Source: Actinoplanes sp. TFC3
GTDB lineage: Bacteria > Actinomycetota > Actinomycetes > Mycobacteriales > Micromonosporaceae
Assembly: GCF_001553785.1 (NCBI RefSeq)
Contig: NZ_LOJP01000001.1
Span: 3,620,273-3,684,272, forward strand
Length of the DNA: 64,000 nt
Direction: 5' to 3'
Shown here one piece after another: positions 8,783 through 17,131 of this stretch; position 1 is the stretch's first letter; each line of letters starts with the position of its first letter. Made by a program: the position numbers and the translations under genes. The notes below the pieces were generated by a model. It was given only the letters and a program-made list of their open reading frames with translations. It was not told the DNA's origin and made no database searches.

Positions 8783-8809
8783 AGCGACGCCGTGGTCCGC
8801 CACCCGGTG
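8746..8809. repeat. 25-bp direct repeat spanning a stop codon
   Basis: CGACGCCGTGGTCCGCCACC plus five more bases (CGGTG) occurs at 8746-8770 inside the last codons of the oxidoreductase and again at 8785-8809, after its TGA. The period is 39 bp. It looks like a recent local duplication that left the stop in the first copy. Confidence 0.85.
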
Positions 8810-8922
8810 ATTTCTCCGGCATCGAATCGCACTCCCAGCGCGAGGCGGGCCAGGGTGCTGCGCTGCGACAGTCCGGCCGGGATGCGTCTTCTTGTCACGA
8901 CGAGGCGGCGCGAACACCCTGC

Positions 8923-10674
8923 CTACCCATGCCATGTCCGCCACAAAGCCGCATAGGCCCCGCCAGCCGCGACCAACTCGTTGTGCGTTCCCAGCTCCAC
9001 CACCCGCCCGGCCTCCATCACCGCCACCCGGTCGGCGTCGTGCGCGGTTTGCAGCCGGTGCGCGATGGCGATCACCGTGCGGGAGTGCAGCACCGCCGCC
9101 AGCGCCTGCTCCGCCGCCCGGGCCTTGGCCGGGTCGAGCAGGGCCGTGGCCTCGTCCAGCACCACGGTGTGCGGGTCGGCCAGCACCACCCGGGCCAGGG
9201 CCACCTGCTGGGCCTGCGCACCGTCAAGGCCCCGGTCACCGAGCGGCGTGTCCAGTCCGTGCGGCAGATCCACCGCCCAGGTAGCCCCGACCACAGCCAG
9301 CGCCGACCACAGCAGGTCATCGGAAAAGGCGGAACAGGAGGAAGAGGCAGAAGAGGTGGCAAGGGTCAGGTTGATGCGCAGGGTGTCGCGGAAGATGTGA
9401 TGTTCCTGGGTGACCAGCACAACCTGACGGCGCAGCACATCCGCGGGCAGCGAGGCAACCGGTACTCCCCCAGCGGTCACCGTCCCCGAGCGCGGCCGGT
9501 CAACTCCGGCGAGCAGCCGGCCCAGCGTGGATTTGCCCGCGCCGGAGGGGCCCACCAGGGCCAAGCGCTCTCCTGGTCGTACCGTCAGATCAACGCCCCG
9601 CAGCACGTCGCGCCCGCCGTCGTAGCTGTAGCGAACGTCGCGCACCTCGATCCGGTCGCCGGCCGGGGCGGGCACGAAGGTGGCGCGGGACGCGGCGGGC
9701 AGGGCGGTCAGGCCTTCAAGGCGGGCGAACGAGGCGCCGCTGGCCTGCAGCTGTTCCAGCCAGATGAGAATGGCGTCGAGCGGCACCGCAAGCTGGCGCA
9801 GATAAAGCGCGGCCGCCGCTACGTCGCCCAGCGTGATCTGGTTGTGGCTGTGCAGCGCTCCCCCGGCCAGCAGCACGCCGGCCACCGGCACTACATAGGA
9901 CACGTCGACCGACGGGTAGAACACACTGCGCAGGAACAAGGTCCGCAGGCGGGTGCGCCAGGCGCAGGAGAGCACGTCACGGTCCACGGCCGCGCGGCGT
10001 TCCTGCAACCCCAGGGCCTCCACGGTACGAGCACCCGCCACCGCCGCCGTCAGCTGATCGGCGAGCGCGGAACCGGCCGCCCCCTCGTCGAGATAGGCCC
10101 GCCGCGCCCGGCGCAGGTACCAGCGGGTGGCCACGGTGATCCCGGACAGCCCGGCCACCCCGATCACACCGAGACGCGGGTCCACCAGAAACACCGCGAC
10201 CAGCACGAACACGGCCTGGCAGGCGGCGATCAGCACCTCGGGAACCGCATCACGCAGCGTGGTGGCAACCGCATTGACGTCGGCCGTGCCGCGGGCCGCC
10301 AGATCACCGGCCGGCACCCGCTCGGCCAGCACGGGCGGTAGCGCCAGCACCCGGTCCAGGAAGCTCTCGCGGACCCGGGCCGCAGTGCGCTCCCCGAAGC
10401 GGTAGCCCACCATCAGCGCGGTGCGGGCCAGCACCAGCTGCGCCAGCGTGCACAACCCGAGGGCCAGCGCGAGCCGGTCAACGGTGTGCACCGTGGCCTG
10501 CCCGGCCGCCACCGCGTCGACGATGGTCCCGAGCAGCCACGGCCCGGCCAGCCCGGCGATCGCGGCCACCGCGTTGAGCAGCACCATCGCCACCACCGCA
10601 CCGCGGTCGGCGCGAAGCAGGCCCAGGGCTGCGCGGCGCACCCGGGCTCGCCCGGCTATCGGCAGCGGGGTCAC
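8923..10674 (-). CDS. ABC exporter half-transporter with intact Walker motifs, degenerate signature
   Basis: A 583-residue fusion of six-helix membrane domain (about 20-320) and nucleotide-binding domain (340-583). Walker [10 protein letters not shown] (375-383, Lys381), Q-loop TQEHHIF and Walker B VVLDE with catalytic Glu508 are intact, but the ABC signature is LDGAQ (483-487) instead of LSGGQ. It starts at a GTG overlapping the upstream partner's stop by 4 bp (GTGA), so the two are translationally coupled and almost certainly heterodimerise. Exported substrate unknown; multidrug, lipid or peptide are all possible for this ABCB/DPL-like branch. Confidence 0.92.
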   Translation of the reverse strand: MTPLPIAGRARVRRAALGLLRADRGAVVAMVLLNAVAAIAGLAGPWLLGTIVDAVAAGQATVHTVDRLALALGLCTLAQLVLARTALMVGYRFGERTAARVRESFLDRVLALPPVLAERVPAGDLAARGTADVNAVATTLRDAVPEVLIAACQAVFVLVAVFLVDPRLGVIGVAGLSGITVATRWYLRRARRAYLDEGAAGSALADQLTAAVAGARTVEALGLQERRAAVDRDVLSCAWRTRLRTLFLRSVFYPSVDVSYVVPVAGVLLAGGALHSHNQITLGDVAAAALYLRQLAVPLDAILIWLEQLQASGASFARLEGLTALPAASRATFVPAPAGDRIEVRDVRYSYDGGRDVLRGVDLTVRPGERLALVGPSGAGKSTLGRLLAGVDRPRSGTVTAGGVPVASLPADVLRRQVVLVTQEHHIFRDTLRINLTLATSSASSSCSAFSDDLLWSALAVVGATWAVDLPHGLDTPLGDRGLDGAQAQQVALARVVLADPHTVVLDEATALLDPAKARAAEQALAAVLHSRTVIAIAHRLQTAHDADRVAVMEAGRVVELGTHNELVAAGGAYAALWRTWHG

Positions 10675-12383
10675 CAGCCGGCCCTGGAAGCCGCATCCTC
10701 CTGCGGGGCAGCCGCCGCCGAACCCCGGTGCACCAGGTCGCGGTAGCCGGGTTCGGTGCCGAGCAGCCCGTGGTGGTGCCCGGTGGCCAGCACCCGCCCG
10801 CCCACCAGGAAGTGCACGATGTCGGCGCGTTCCAGCAGGGCCGGCGACGTCGTGGTGATCACCGTGGTACGACCGGAGCGCGCCGCCGGCAACCGTTCCG
10901 CGATCGCCGCCTCGGTGTGCGCGTCCACCGCAGACGTCGGGTCCACGGCCAGCAGCACGTCCGGGTCGGCGAACACCGCGCGGGCCAGCCGGATCCGCTG
11001 GCGTTGCCCGCCGGAGAGGTTGCGGCCCCCGTCGGCGATCGGCGAGGGCAACCCGTCGGCCAGGTCATCGGCGGCGGCCACGTGCAACGCCCGCTGCACC
11101 GCCGCCGCGTCGGGGGCGTGCCGGCCGGCCACGACGTCGGCGAGCGTGCCGCCGAACAGGTACGCCTCGGGCTCGGCGACCAGGATGCGCTCGCGCACGG
11201 CCAGCGAGTCGACCCGGCTGTCGCCCCAGAGCGCGTCGGTGGGCCCGTACCCGCCGAGCCGGTCGACCACCGCCGCCGCGTCGGCCGTGCTGGCCGCGGC
11301 GACCGCGGTGAACGAGCCGGGCACCACGTGCACCCCGGAGGCCGGGTCGTGCAGCGCTTCGTACCCGCAAGGCTCGATGCTGGAAGCAATGTCCACCGGC
11401 AGCCGCAGGAACGTGAGGATGCGGCGCCCCGCCACCAGCGCATGCCCGATGTCGAAGCCGCCCTCGATGAGGAACGCGACCGGCACCACCAGCATCGCCG
11501 AGTATCCCCAGACCGCGACGAGTTCCCCGGCGGTGATCGTGCCCTGCGCGGCCATCCGGGCAGCCAGCCAGATCACCGCGGCCAGGAACATCGCCGGCAG
11601 CCCGGCCCCGAGCGCCTGAATCCAGCTGGTCACCGCCCCGACCCGGTAGCCGTCGCGGGCCACCTGCTGCGACTCGTGGCGGTAGCGCAACGCGAACGTG
11701 TCCTTGCCGCCGAGGCCGTTGAGAACCTTCAGCCCGCCGACCACATCGACCAGCCGGTCCGCGAGCGCACCCTGACGTTCGCGGTAGCGCGAACCAGCGT
11801 GCTGCAAACTGCGCAGCATCGGCCCCACGGCGAGACCCAGGACGGGCACTCCGGCCAGGACCACAACGGCCAGCAGCGGGGAGATCTCCATGAGGAGAAC
11901 AGCGACGATGCCGTACGCCAGCAGCGCGCCCAGTCCCGGCCCGGTGACGGTCAGCGCCTGGGCCAGCACCCACACATCGGCTACCCCGATGGTGACTACT
12001 TCTCCGGCTCCCAGCCGCCGCGGCATCGCCGATCCGAGCCGGGAGGCGTGGGCGAGTACGGCCCGCAGGGTCCGGAAGGCGCCGTCGAGCCGGATCCGGG
12101 TCATTGTGCGGTGCCGCAGGGTGGCCAGCGTCGCGTTGAGACCGCCGGCGACGAAGAGCAGACCCACCCAGACCGCGAGCACGGGAAGGTCGCGGTGCTG
12201 CAGGCCACGATCAACCGCTTGCGACAAAAGGTACGGTGACAGCGTGAGCCCGGCCATCCACGCGGACCCGATCACCGCCCCCGCCGCGACCCGCCGCTTC
12301 TGGCAGCGCACGAGCCACCAGAGGTAGCGCACCGGGTCCCGTACATCGGCAACTGCGAGTCCCGTCTCCGTCACGCCTTGCAC
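10671..12383 (-). CDS. ABC exporter half-transporter lacking Walker A
   Basis: A 570-residue partner of the 8923-10674 gene. Membrane domain about 30-320; NBD follows. The segment that aligns with Walker A reads VVPGSFTAVAAASTADAAAV (353-372), with no GxxGxGK and no lysine, and Walker B is LLAVDPTSAVD, lacking the usual D-E pair. In contrast the signature LSGGQRQR (456-463) is perfect. It cannot bind ATP normally but supplies the signature for its partner's site. GTG start at 12383; another GTG three codons later is possible. Confidence 0.9.
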   Translation of the reverse strand: MQGVTETGLAVADVRDPVRYLWWLVRCQKRRVAAGAVIGSAWMAGLTLSPYLLSQAVDRGLQHRDLPVLAVWVGLLFVAGGLNATLATLRHRTMTRIRLDGAFRTLRAVLAHASRLGSAMPRRLGAGEVVTIGVADVWVLAQALTVTGPGLGALLAYGIVAVLLMEISPLLAVVVLAGVPVLGLAVGPMLRSLQHAGSRYRERQGALADRLVDVVGGLKVLNGLGGKDTFALRYRHESQQVARDGYRVGAVTSWIQALGAGLPAMFLAAVIWLAARMAAQGTITAGELVAVWGYSAMLVVPVAFLIEGGFDIGHALVAGRRILTFLRLPVDIASSIEPCGYEALHDPASGVHVVPGSFTAVAAASTADAAAVVDRLGGYGPTDALWGDSRVDSLAVRERILVAEPEAYLFGGTLADVVAGRHAPDAAAVQRALHVAAADDLADGLPSPIADGGRNLSGGQRQRIRLARAVFADPDVLLAVDPTSAVDAHTEAAIAERLPAARSGRTTVITTTSPALLERADIVHFLVGGRVLATGHHHGLLGTEPGYRDLVHRGSAAAAPQEDAASRAGW

Positions 12384-12452
12384 CCTATTGCGCGGCGATC
12401 AATGTCGGGAAGCCCCCAATACCGCACCTCAGGGCCCGGGTAGTCTCGCCGC

Positions 12453-13334
12453 GTGAGCCACTACGAACCGCCGCTGATCGACGCCCACCGGATCATCGGC
12501 GGGCGATCGTACGACTTCTCCCGGCGCGTTGCGGTGATGGCGATCGTCAACCGGACCCCCGACTCTTTTCACGATCGGGGCCGCACGTTCGCGTTGGGCA
12601 AGGCCACCGAGGCGGTGCAGGCCGCGGCCGCTGCGGGCGCCGATTGGATCGACATCGGCGGGGTGCCGTTCGCCCCGGGCCCGCCGGTGTCGATCGAGGA
12701 GGAACTCGACCGCGTGCTGCCGGTGGTGCAGGCGGCGCAGGGCCTCACGGTGGTCTCCGTGGACACCTACCGGCCCGAGGTGGCCCGGGAGGTGATCAAA
12801 GCCGGGGCCGGGGTCATCAACGACACGAGCGGTCTGCGCGATGTGGCCATGGCCGACGCGGTGGCCGGCACGGATGCCGCCCTGGTGATCACGCACAGCT
12901 TGGCGGCCCCGCGGACCCTGCATCCCAGCCCGCGGTACGGCGACGTCGTGGCCGAGGTGGGTGACTTCCTGCGGGCCCGGGTGCAGGTGGCGCTGGATCA
13001 TGGGGTACGCCCGGAGCAGCTCATCATCGATCCCGGCCCGGACCTGAACAAGAACACCGGGCACACCCTGGAACTGAGCCGGCGCCTGCCCGACATCGCC
13101 GGCCTCGGCTACCCGTTGCTGGCCGCGGTGAGCAACAAGGACTTCATCGGCGAGGTGCTCGACGCCCCGCAACGCGAGCGCCTGAGCGGCACCCTGGCCG
13201 CGGTGGTCTTCTGGATCCTGCGCGGCGCGCGGATCGTCCGGGTCCACGACGTGCGCGCCGCGGTGGAGGCCGTGCGCATGACCGAGGCGATGCTGGGTTA
13301 CCGGGCGCCCGCGTACCTGCAGCACAACATCTAG
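12453..13334 (+). CDS. folP2: Dihydropteroate synthase homologue, FolP2 type
   Basis: A 293-residue TIM barrel with pterin-binding motifs: MAIVNRTPDSFHD, a DIGG-type loop, VSVDTYRPEVA, INDTSG, DPGPDLNKNT and the SNKDF lysine. The second loop is IDIGGVPFAPGP rather than the canonical DVGGESTRPG, so the Ser-Thr-Arg residues that bind p-aminobenzoate in true DHPS are absent. This is typical of actinobacterial FolP2 proteins; the mycobacterial FolP2 is reported not to act as a DHPS. No folate genes (folE, folB, folK) are next to it. It probably does something other than make folate. Divergent from the ABC exporter; its end overlaps the TetR gene end by 4 bp. Confidence 0.85.
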   Translation: MSHYEPPLIDAHRIIGGRSYDFSRRVAVMAIVNRTPDSFHDRGRTFALGKATEAVQAAAAAGADWIDIGGVPFAPGPPVSIEEELDRVLPVVQAAQGLTVVSVDTYRPEVAREVIKAGAGVINDTSGLRDVAMADAVAGTDAALVITHSLAAPRTLHPSPRYGDVVAEVGDFLRARVQVALDHGVRPEQLIIDPGPDLNKNTGHTLELSRRLPDIAGLGYPLLAAVSNKDFIGEVLDAPQRERLSGTLAAVVFWILRGARIVRVHDVRAAVEAVRMTEAMLGYRAPAYLQHNI

Positions 13335-13882
13335 GCAGGTTTTTCTTCGTCATGGGCCAGCAGCTCACGCATCCAGGGCTCCTGGGCCACGGCGTCGGGT
13401 CCGGCAACGCGCATCGCGCCGAGCACGGTCAGCATCATCCCGTACGAGATGAAGGCCCGTGCCTCCTCGACCGGCACCCCGGTGAGCCGCCGGACACTCT
13501 GGTAGATCCGGCCGAAGCACTCGCGCACCACCGGCCCGATCGCCGGGTCCGAAGCCGCCGCGAACCCGTGCAACAAGCAGGTGATCAACTCGCGCTCGGC
13601 CAGCAGCTCCTGGTAAGCGCGCCCCAGCGACTCCAAAGTGGGAGCTTCCTGAGCGGCGCGCTCGAAGTATTCCTCGATGCGATCCGCCGCGTGCCGCACC
13701 GCGGTCAGGAACAGCTCCTGCTTGGTCCCGAACAGCCGGATCACGTACGGCTGGGAAACCCCGGCCAGCCGCGCGACCTGATCGGTGGTGGCACCGGCAT
13801 ACCCGCCCGCGCTGAACACCGTAACCGCCGCCTGAACCAGCTGCTCCTGCCGCTCCTCAGCGGTGAGACGAGTCCTAGCCAT
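13331..13882 (-). CDS. TetR-family transcriptional repressor
   Basis: A 183-residue TetR regulator. Residues about 8-56 are the HTH (LTAEERQEQLVQAAVTVFSA, ending VSQPYVIRLFGTKQELFLTA); the rest is a helical ligand domain (LHGFAAASDPAIGPVVRECF). An operator-like sequence (13891-13906) sits just upstream of its start and shares its half-site with two palindromes in the promoter of the MFS exporter at 15590. It therefore likely represses itself and that exporter, and is released by the exported compound. Confidence 0.92.
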   Translation of the reverse strand: MARTRLTAEERQEQLVQAAVTVFSAGGYAGATTDQVARLAGVSQPYVIRLFGTKQELFLTAVRHAADRIEEYFERAAQEAPTLESLGRAYQELLAERELITCLLHGFAAASDPAIGPVVRECFGRIYQSVRRLTGVPVEEARAFISYGMMLTVLGAMRVAGPDAVAQEPWMRELLAHDEEKPA

Positions 13883-13890
13883 CCCCGCAG

Positions 13891-13906
13891 TTTATCAGTC
13901 AATGAC
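13891..13906. promoter_or_regulatory. Putative TetR operator upstream of the repressor gene
   Basis: TTTATCAGTCAATGAC shares TTATCAGTC with the perfect operator at 15522-15537. It begins 9 bp upstream of the repressor ATG, where it would overlap the -10 region or transcription start. The second half-site is imperfect, as is common for autoregulatory sites. Confidence 0.6.
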
Positions 13907-13994
13907 ATAAAGGCTTGAGGTTGTCGCATCCGGCTTTGCACACCACATGGTCGAGCCGGCCGAACACCCGACCGCGCGGTGCCCTCGGGTCTCC

Positions 13995-14435
13995 TCAGGT
14001 GCTGCGGGTACGCAGGTTGCGGGCCAGGGCAGGGATCATCACCGCCGCCGAGACGAGGTGCAGGCCCACCAACGCCACAATCGTGACCGCGTTTCCGCCG
14101 CTGAGCAAGGGCGGGATCAGCGACAGCACGGTCAGCGGCACCGCCGTCCCCACAAAGCGCTGGGCCGGGCGATCGCTCCAGCGCAGCAGGGCGAGAGCGA
14201 TGGCCGTGCCCGCAAGGCAGCAGAAGCCGGTCACCACGGCGAAGCCGGGCAGCGGGATCGACTCGGCACCGTCGGGGATCCCGAAGCCGGCCCCGGCGGC
14301 CTTGGCCAGCGCCGCAGCCCCGGTGGTGGCCACCATCGCCACCAGCGTGGCGATCAAACCGGCGACGGCGAGCCTGCCACAGGGGGGCCGGGCGCGGCCC
14401 GATGCCGGTTCGTTGACAACTCCGGTCTCACTCAT
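13995..14435 (-). CDS. DUF6069-type four-helix membrane protein
   Basis: A 146-residue protein starting MSETGVVNEPASGRARPP. It has four hydrophobic helices (about 25-50, 60-85, 95-115 and 118-138), including LAVAGLIATLVAMVATTG and LPGFAVVTGFCCLAGTAIAL. This size and layout matches DUF6069 proteins, which often accompany ECF sigma factors or regulators. Its start overlaps the end of the sigma factor gene by 8 bp, so the two form an operon. It could act as a membrane partner of the sigma factor, but it has no recognisable zinc anti-sigma motif. Confidence 0.7.
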   Translation of the reverse strand: MSETGVVNEPASGRARPPCGRLAVAGLIATLVAMVATTGAAALAKAAGAGFGIPDGAESIPLPGFAVVTGFCCLAGTAIALALLRWSDRPAQRFVGTAVPLTVLSLIPPLLSGGNAVTIVALVGLHLVSAAVMIPALARNLRTRST

Positions 14436-15426
14436 GGGTACCGGCCGGCAGGCGGGCGGGCAGGTCGAACTGTGCGAACCGCTCGTCGGAGAAGGTGACG
14501 ATTTCGGTGATCGTTCCGCCGCTGATGCGCAGCACGTCGACGGTGAGCGGCAGGTAGGCGCCCTCCGGCTCATTCCACAGGTAGAAGGCGACGGCGGGCT
14601 GCCGGTTCGCCGAGGTGAGCACGGCGCGCATCCGGCTCATGCTCTCGAAGCCGTCCTCGAGCCAGTTGCTCACCACAGCGTCACGGCCCACGGTCAGCCC
14701 GGGAGTGGGGGGCATGGCGAAGCGGACGTCGTCGCGCAGCAGCGTGGCCAGGCTGTCGACGTCGGTGGCCACGCTCGCCTCGGTGTAGCGGCGTACCAGC
14801 TCACGGGTTGCGGCGTCGCCGTTGTCACCGGCCCACTCCTGGCGTTCGGCGGGCAGATGGTCGCGCATGCCGGCGCGGGCGCGCTGCAAGGCACTGTTCA
14901 CCGAGTTGACGGAGTCCCCGAGCAGGTCCGCGACGTCCTTGGCGGGCCAGCCGAGCACGTCGCGCAGGATCAGCACGGCCCGCGAGCGCGGTGCCAGGTG
15001 CTGCACGGCGACCAGGTACGCCAGCTCGATCGTCTCGCGCGCAACCGCTACAGCTTCCGGCTCGTCCGCGGCACCCGCCGGTACCTCGTCGAGCAGCCGG
15101 TCGGGGTAGGGCTGCAGCCACCGCACTTCCCCACCGCTCGCGGGTTCGGGGCGGCGCTTGGCGAGCAGGTCCAGGCAGGTGTTGGTGGCGATCCGGTACA
15201 GCCAGGCCCGCATGCTCGATCGGCCCGCGAAGGTCTCCCGGCGCCGCCAGGCCCGCAGGAACGTCTCCTGAACGGCGTCCTCGGCATCCTCGAACGATCC
15301 GAGTATCCGGTAGCAGTGCACGTGCAGCTCCCGCCGGTGCCGTTCGGCCAGCCCGGTGAACGCCGGCTCGCCGGACGTACCCCCGTCATCCACGCCCAGC
15401 TCCCTCAGCCACAGATCCGTGCTCAT
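14428..15426 (-). CDS. ECF sigma factor with C-terminal SnoaL-like domain
   Basis: A 332-residue sigma factor. Sigma-2 region about 25-95 (CYRILGSFEDAEDAVQETFL), sigma-4 region about 140-200 (RSRAVLILRDVLGWPAKDVA), then a 120-residue SnoaL/NTF2-like tail (TRELVRRYTEASVATDVDSL, then FAMPPTPGLTVGRDAVV). This is the SigG/SigJ-type layout, in which the NTF2-like tail often regulates the sigma factor instead of a separate anti-sigma. It heads an operon with the DUF6069 gene and is divergent from the MFS exporter, sharing a 163-bp region with the TetR operators. Confidence 0.92.
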   Translation of the reverse strand: MSTDLWLRELGVDDGGTSGEPAFTGLAERHRRELHVHCYRILGSFEDAEDAVQETFLRAWRRRETFAGRSSMRAWLYRIATNTCLDLLAKRRPEPASGGEVRWLQPYPDRLLDEVPAGAADEPEAVAVARETIELAYLVAVQHLAPRSRAVLILRDVLGWPAKDVADLLGDSVNSVNSALQRARAGMRDHLPAERQEWAGDNGDAATRELVRRYTEASVATDVDSLATLLRDDVRFAMPPTPGLTVGRDAVVSNWLEDGFESMSRMRAVLTSANRQPAVAFYLWNEPEGAYLPLTVDVLRISGGTITEIVTFSDERFAQFDLPARLPAGTHE

Positions 15427-15514
15427 CGCTCATCCTTCCGCCTTGGCGATGCCGTCGCAGGTATGACGGCTCCGGCCGCCAAAACTCATCAGGCACCGGT
15501 TCGCCACGGATCGG

Positions 15515-15566
15515 TTGACAAGTTATCAGTCGATAACTACATTCCTGGTTATCAGCGAATAACAAC
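15515..15566 (+). promoter_or_regulatory. Promoter with two TetR-type palindromic operators
   Basis: TTGACA (15515-15520) and TACATT (15538-15543) are separated by exactly 17 bp. The palindrome GTTATC-AGTC-GATAAC (15522-15537) fills the spacer. A second copy, GTTATC-AGCG-AATAAC (15548-15563), covers the expected start site. The copies are 26 bp apart centre to centre, and bound repressor would block RNA polymerase. The downstream gene is the MFS exporter (ATG 15590). Confidence 0.8.
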
Positions 15567-15589
15567 CAACCCGGACCGGAGTTCCCACC

Positions 15590-16996
15590 ATGACCACGCT
15601 CGCCACCCCACCAGCCCCGGCGGCGCCGAAGACCCGCACACCCCGCCCCCTCGCCGCGGTCATCGCGGCAGTCGGCATCCCGACTTTCATGGTCACCCTG
15701 GACAACCTCGTGGTGACCACGGCGTTGCCGGTCATCAAGTCCGAACTGGGGGCTTCGCTCACCGACCTGCAATGGTTCGTGAACGCGTACACGCTGCCCT
15801 TCGCCGCCTTCCTGCTCACCGCCGCCGCCCTGGGTGACCGGCTCGGGCGGCGCCGGCTGTACATCGGGGGGCTCATCGTCTTCACGCTCGCCTCGGCTGC
15901 GGCGGCGCTGGCCACCGAGCCGTGGATGCTCACCGCCGCCCGGGCCGTACAAGGTCTCGGTGGTGCAGCCGTTGCGCCCTTGTCCTTGACGCTGCTGGCG
16001 CAAGCCGTGCCCGACCGCCTCCGGAGCGCCGCGGTGGGCATCTGGGGTGGCATCAGCGGGCTGGGGGTCGCGGTAGGACCGGTGGTGGGCGGCGCGGTCG
16101 TCGAAGGTTTGCACTGGTCGTTCATCTTCTGGCTCAACGTGCCGGTGGGCGTGGTCGCCGTGGTGCTCGCGGTGACGATCCTCAGCGAATCGCGCGGCGG
16201 TGCCCGCAAGCTCGACCCGCTCGGCCTGGTGCTGGCCGCCGCGGGCATGCTGCTGCTGGTCTGGGGCATCGTCGACGGACCCGGCCACGGCTGGACCTCG
16301 GCACGGGTGCTGGGCATGCTCATCGCCGGCGGCGGCCTGCTCATCGCGTTCCTGGCCTGGCAGCAGCGCAACACCACCCCGATGCTGCCGCTGACGCTGT
16401 TCCGCTCGCGGGGCTTCAGCCTGGTCAGCCTGGTCACGCTGACGTTCTCGGCCGGGGCTTTCGGCTCGGTCTTCCTGCTGGCCCAGTTCTTCCAGGTGGT
16501 GCAGGGTCTGAGCCCCCTGGAAGCCGGGGTACGAACGCTGCCCTGGACCGCCGCCCCCATGATCATCGCCCCGCTGGCCGGCATCTTCGCCGACCGGATC
16601 GGGCTGCGCACCCTGATCGTGGCCGGCCAGGTCTCGCTGGCCGCCGGCGTGCTCTGGATCGGGCTGGCCACCACCGCCACGGCAAGCTACGGCGACCTGG
16701 TCGTGGCGTTCGCGCTGGCCGGCATCGGCATGGGTCTGACCTTCGCGCCGATCAGCACCATGGCTTTGGCCAGCGTCAGCGAACAACAACGCGGTGTCGC
16801 GTCCGGAGCCAACAACACGATCCGCGAGCTCGGCGTGGCCGTGGGCGTGGCCGCGCTCGCCTCGATCTTCACCTCCAACGGCGGCTACACCAGCCCGCAG
16901 TCGTTCGTGGACGGCCTCCGCCCCGCGGTGATCGCCGGCGCGCTGATCATCGCGGCCGGGGCGCTGATCGGGCTCTGGCTGCCCCGGCGCCGTTGA
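15590..16996 (+). CDS. MFS drug exporter, DHA2 (EmrB/QacA) type
   Basis: A 468-residue, highly hydrophobic protein. It shows the DHA2 motifs: TLDNLVVTTALPVIKSELG in helix 1, LQWFVNAYTLPFAAFLLTAA in helix 2, DRLGRRRLYIGGL (motif A) and GIWGGISGLGVAVGPVVGG (motif C, diagnostic of drug:H+ antiporters). About 14 helices are expected. Controlled by two palindromic operators in its promoter; the likely repressor is the TetR protein at 13331-13882, although the ECF gene lies between them. Exported compound unknown. Confidence 0.92.
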   Translation: MTTLATPPAPAAPKTRTPRPLAAVIAAVGIPTFMVTLDNLVVTTALPVIKSELGASLTDLQWFVNAYTLPFAAFLLTAAALGDRLGRRRLYIGGLIVFTLASAAAALATEPWMLTAARAVQGLGGAAVAPLSLTLLAQAVPDRLRSAAVGIWGGISGLGVAVGPVVGGAVVEGLHWSFIFWLNVPVGVVAVVLAVTILSESRGGARKLDPLGLVLAAAGMLLLVWGIVDGPGHGWTSARVLGMLIAGGGLLIAFLAWQQRNTTPMLPLTLFRSRGFSLVSLVTLTFSAGAFGSVFLLAQFFQVVQGLSPLEAGVRTLPWTAAPMIIAPLAGIFADRIGLRTLIVAGQVSLAAGVLWIGLATTATASYGDLVVAFALAGIGMGLTFAPISTMALASVSEQQRGVASGANNTIRELGVAVGVAALASIFTSNGGYTSPQSFVDGLRPAVIAGALIIAAGALIGLWLPRRR

Positions 16997-17026
16997 ATTG
17001 TCATGCCCCGCTGACAGCTTCGGGCC

Positions 17027-17131
17027 GTGCGCATCCGGCTGGCCGCCGCCCAGATCCTGCTCGACAAGGTGCGCCACCACCGCGCCGAGGCGTTCTCCCA
17101 CCCCGGTGCGCTGTTCGGGCAGCTGTCATGA
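17027..17131 (+). CDS. Possible 34-residue ORF or gene remnant
   Basis: GTG-started frame with high third-position GC reading VRIRLAAAQILLDKVRHHRA then a short tail to TGA. No clear Shine-Dalgarno. It might be the end of a lost gene (the string resembles a regulator C-terminus) rather than a working small protein. Its stop overlaps the end of the convergent SDR gene by a few bases. Confidence 0.25.
   Translation: MRIRLAAAQILLDKVRHHRAEAFSHPGALFGQLS

Noticed and set aside
15386-17101. 571-codon open frame antisense to the MFS exporter
   Set aside because: It is the mirror of a GC-rich gene: repetitive Gly/Arg/Gln composition, no start signal, no domains. The exporter on the other strand has clear motifs.
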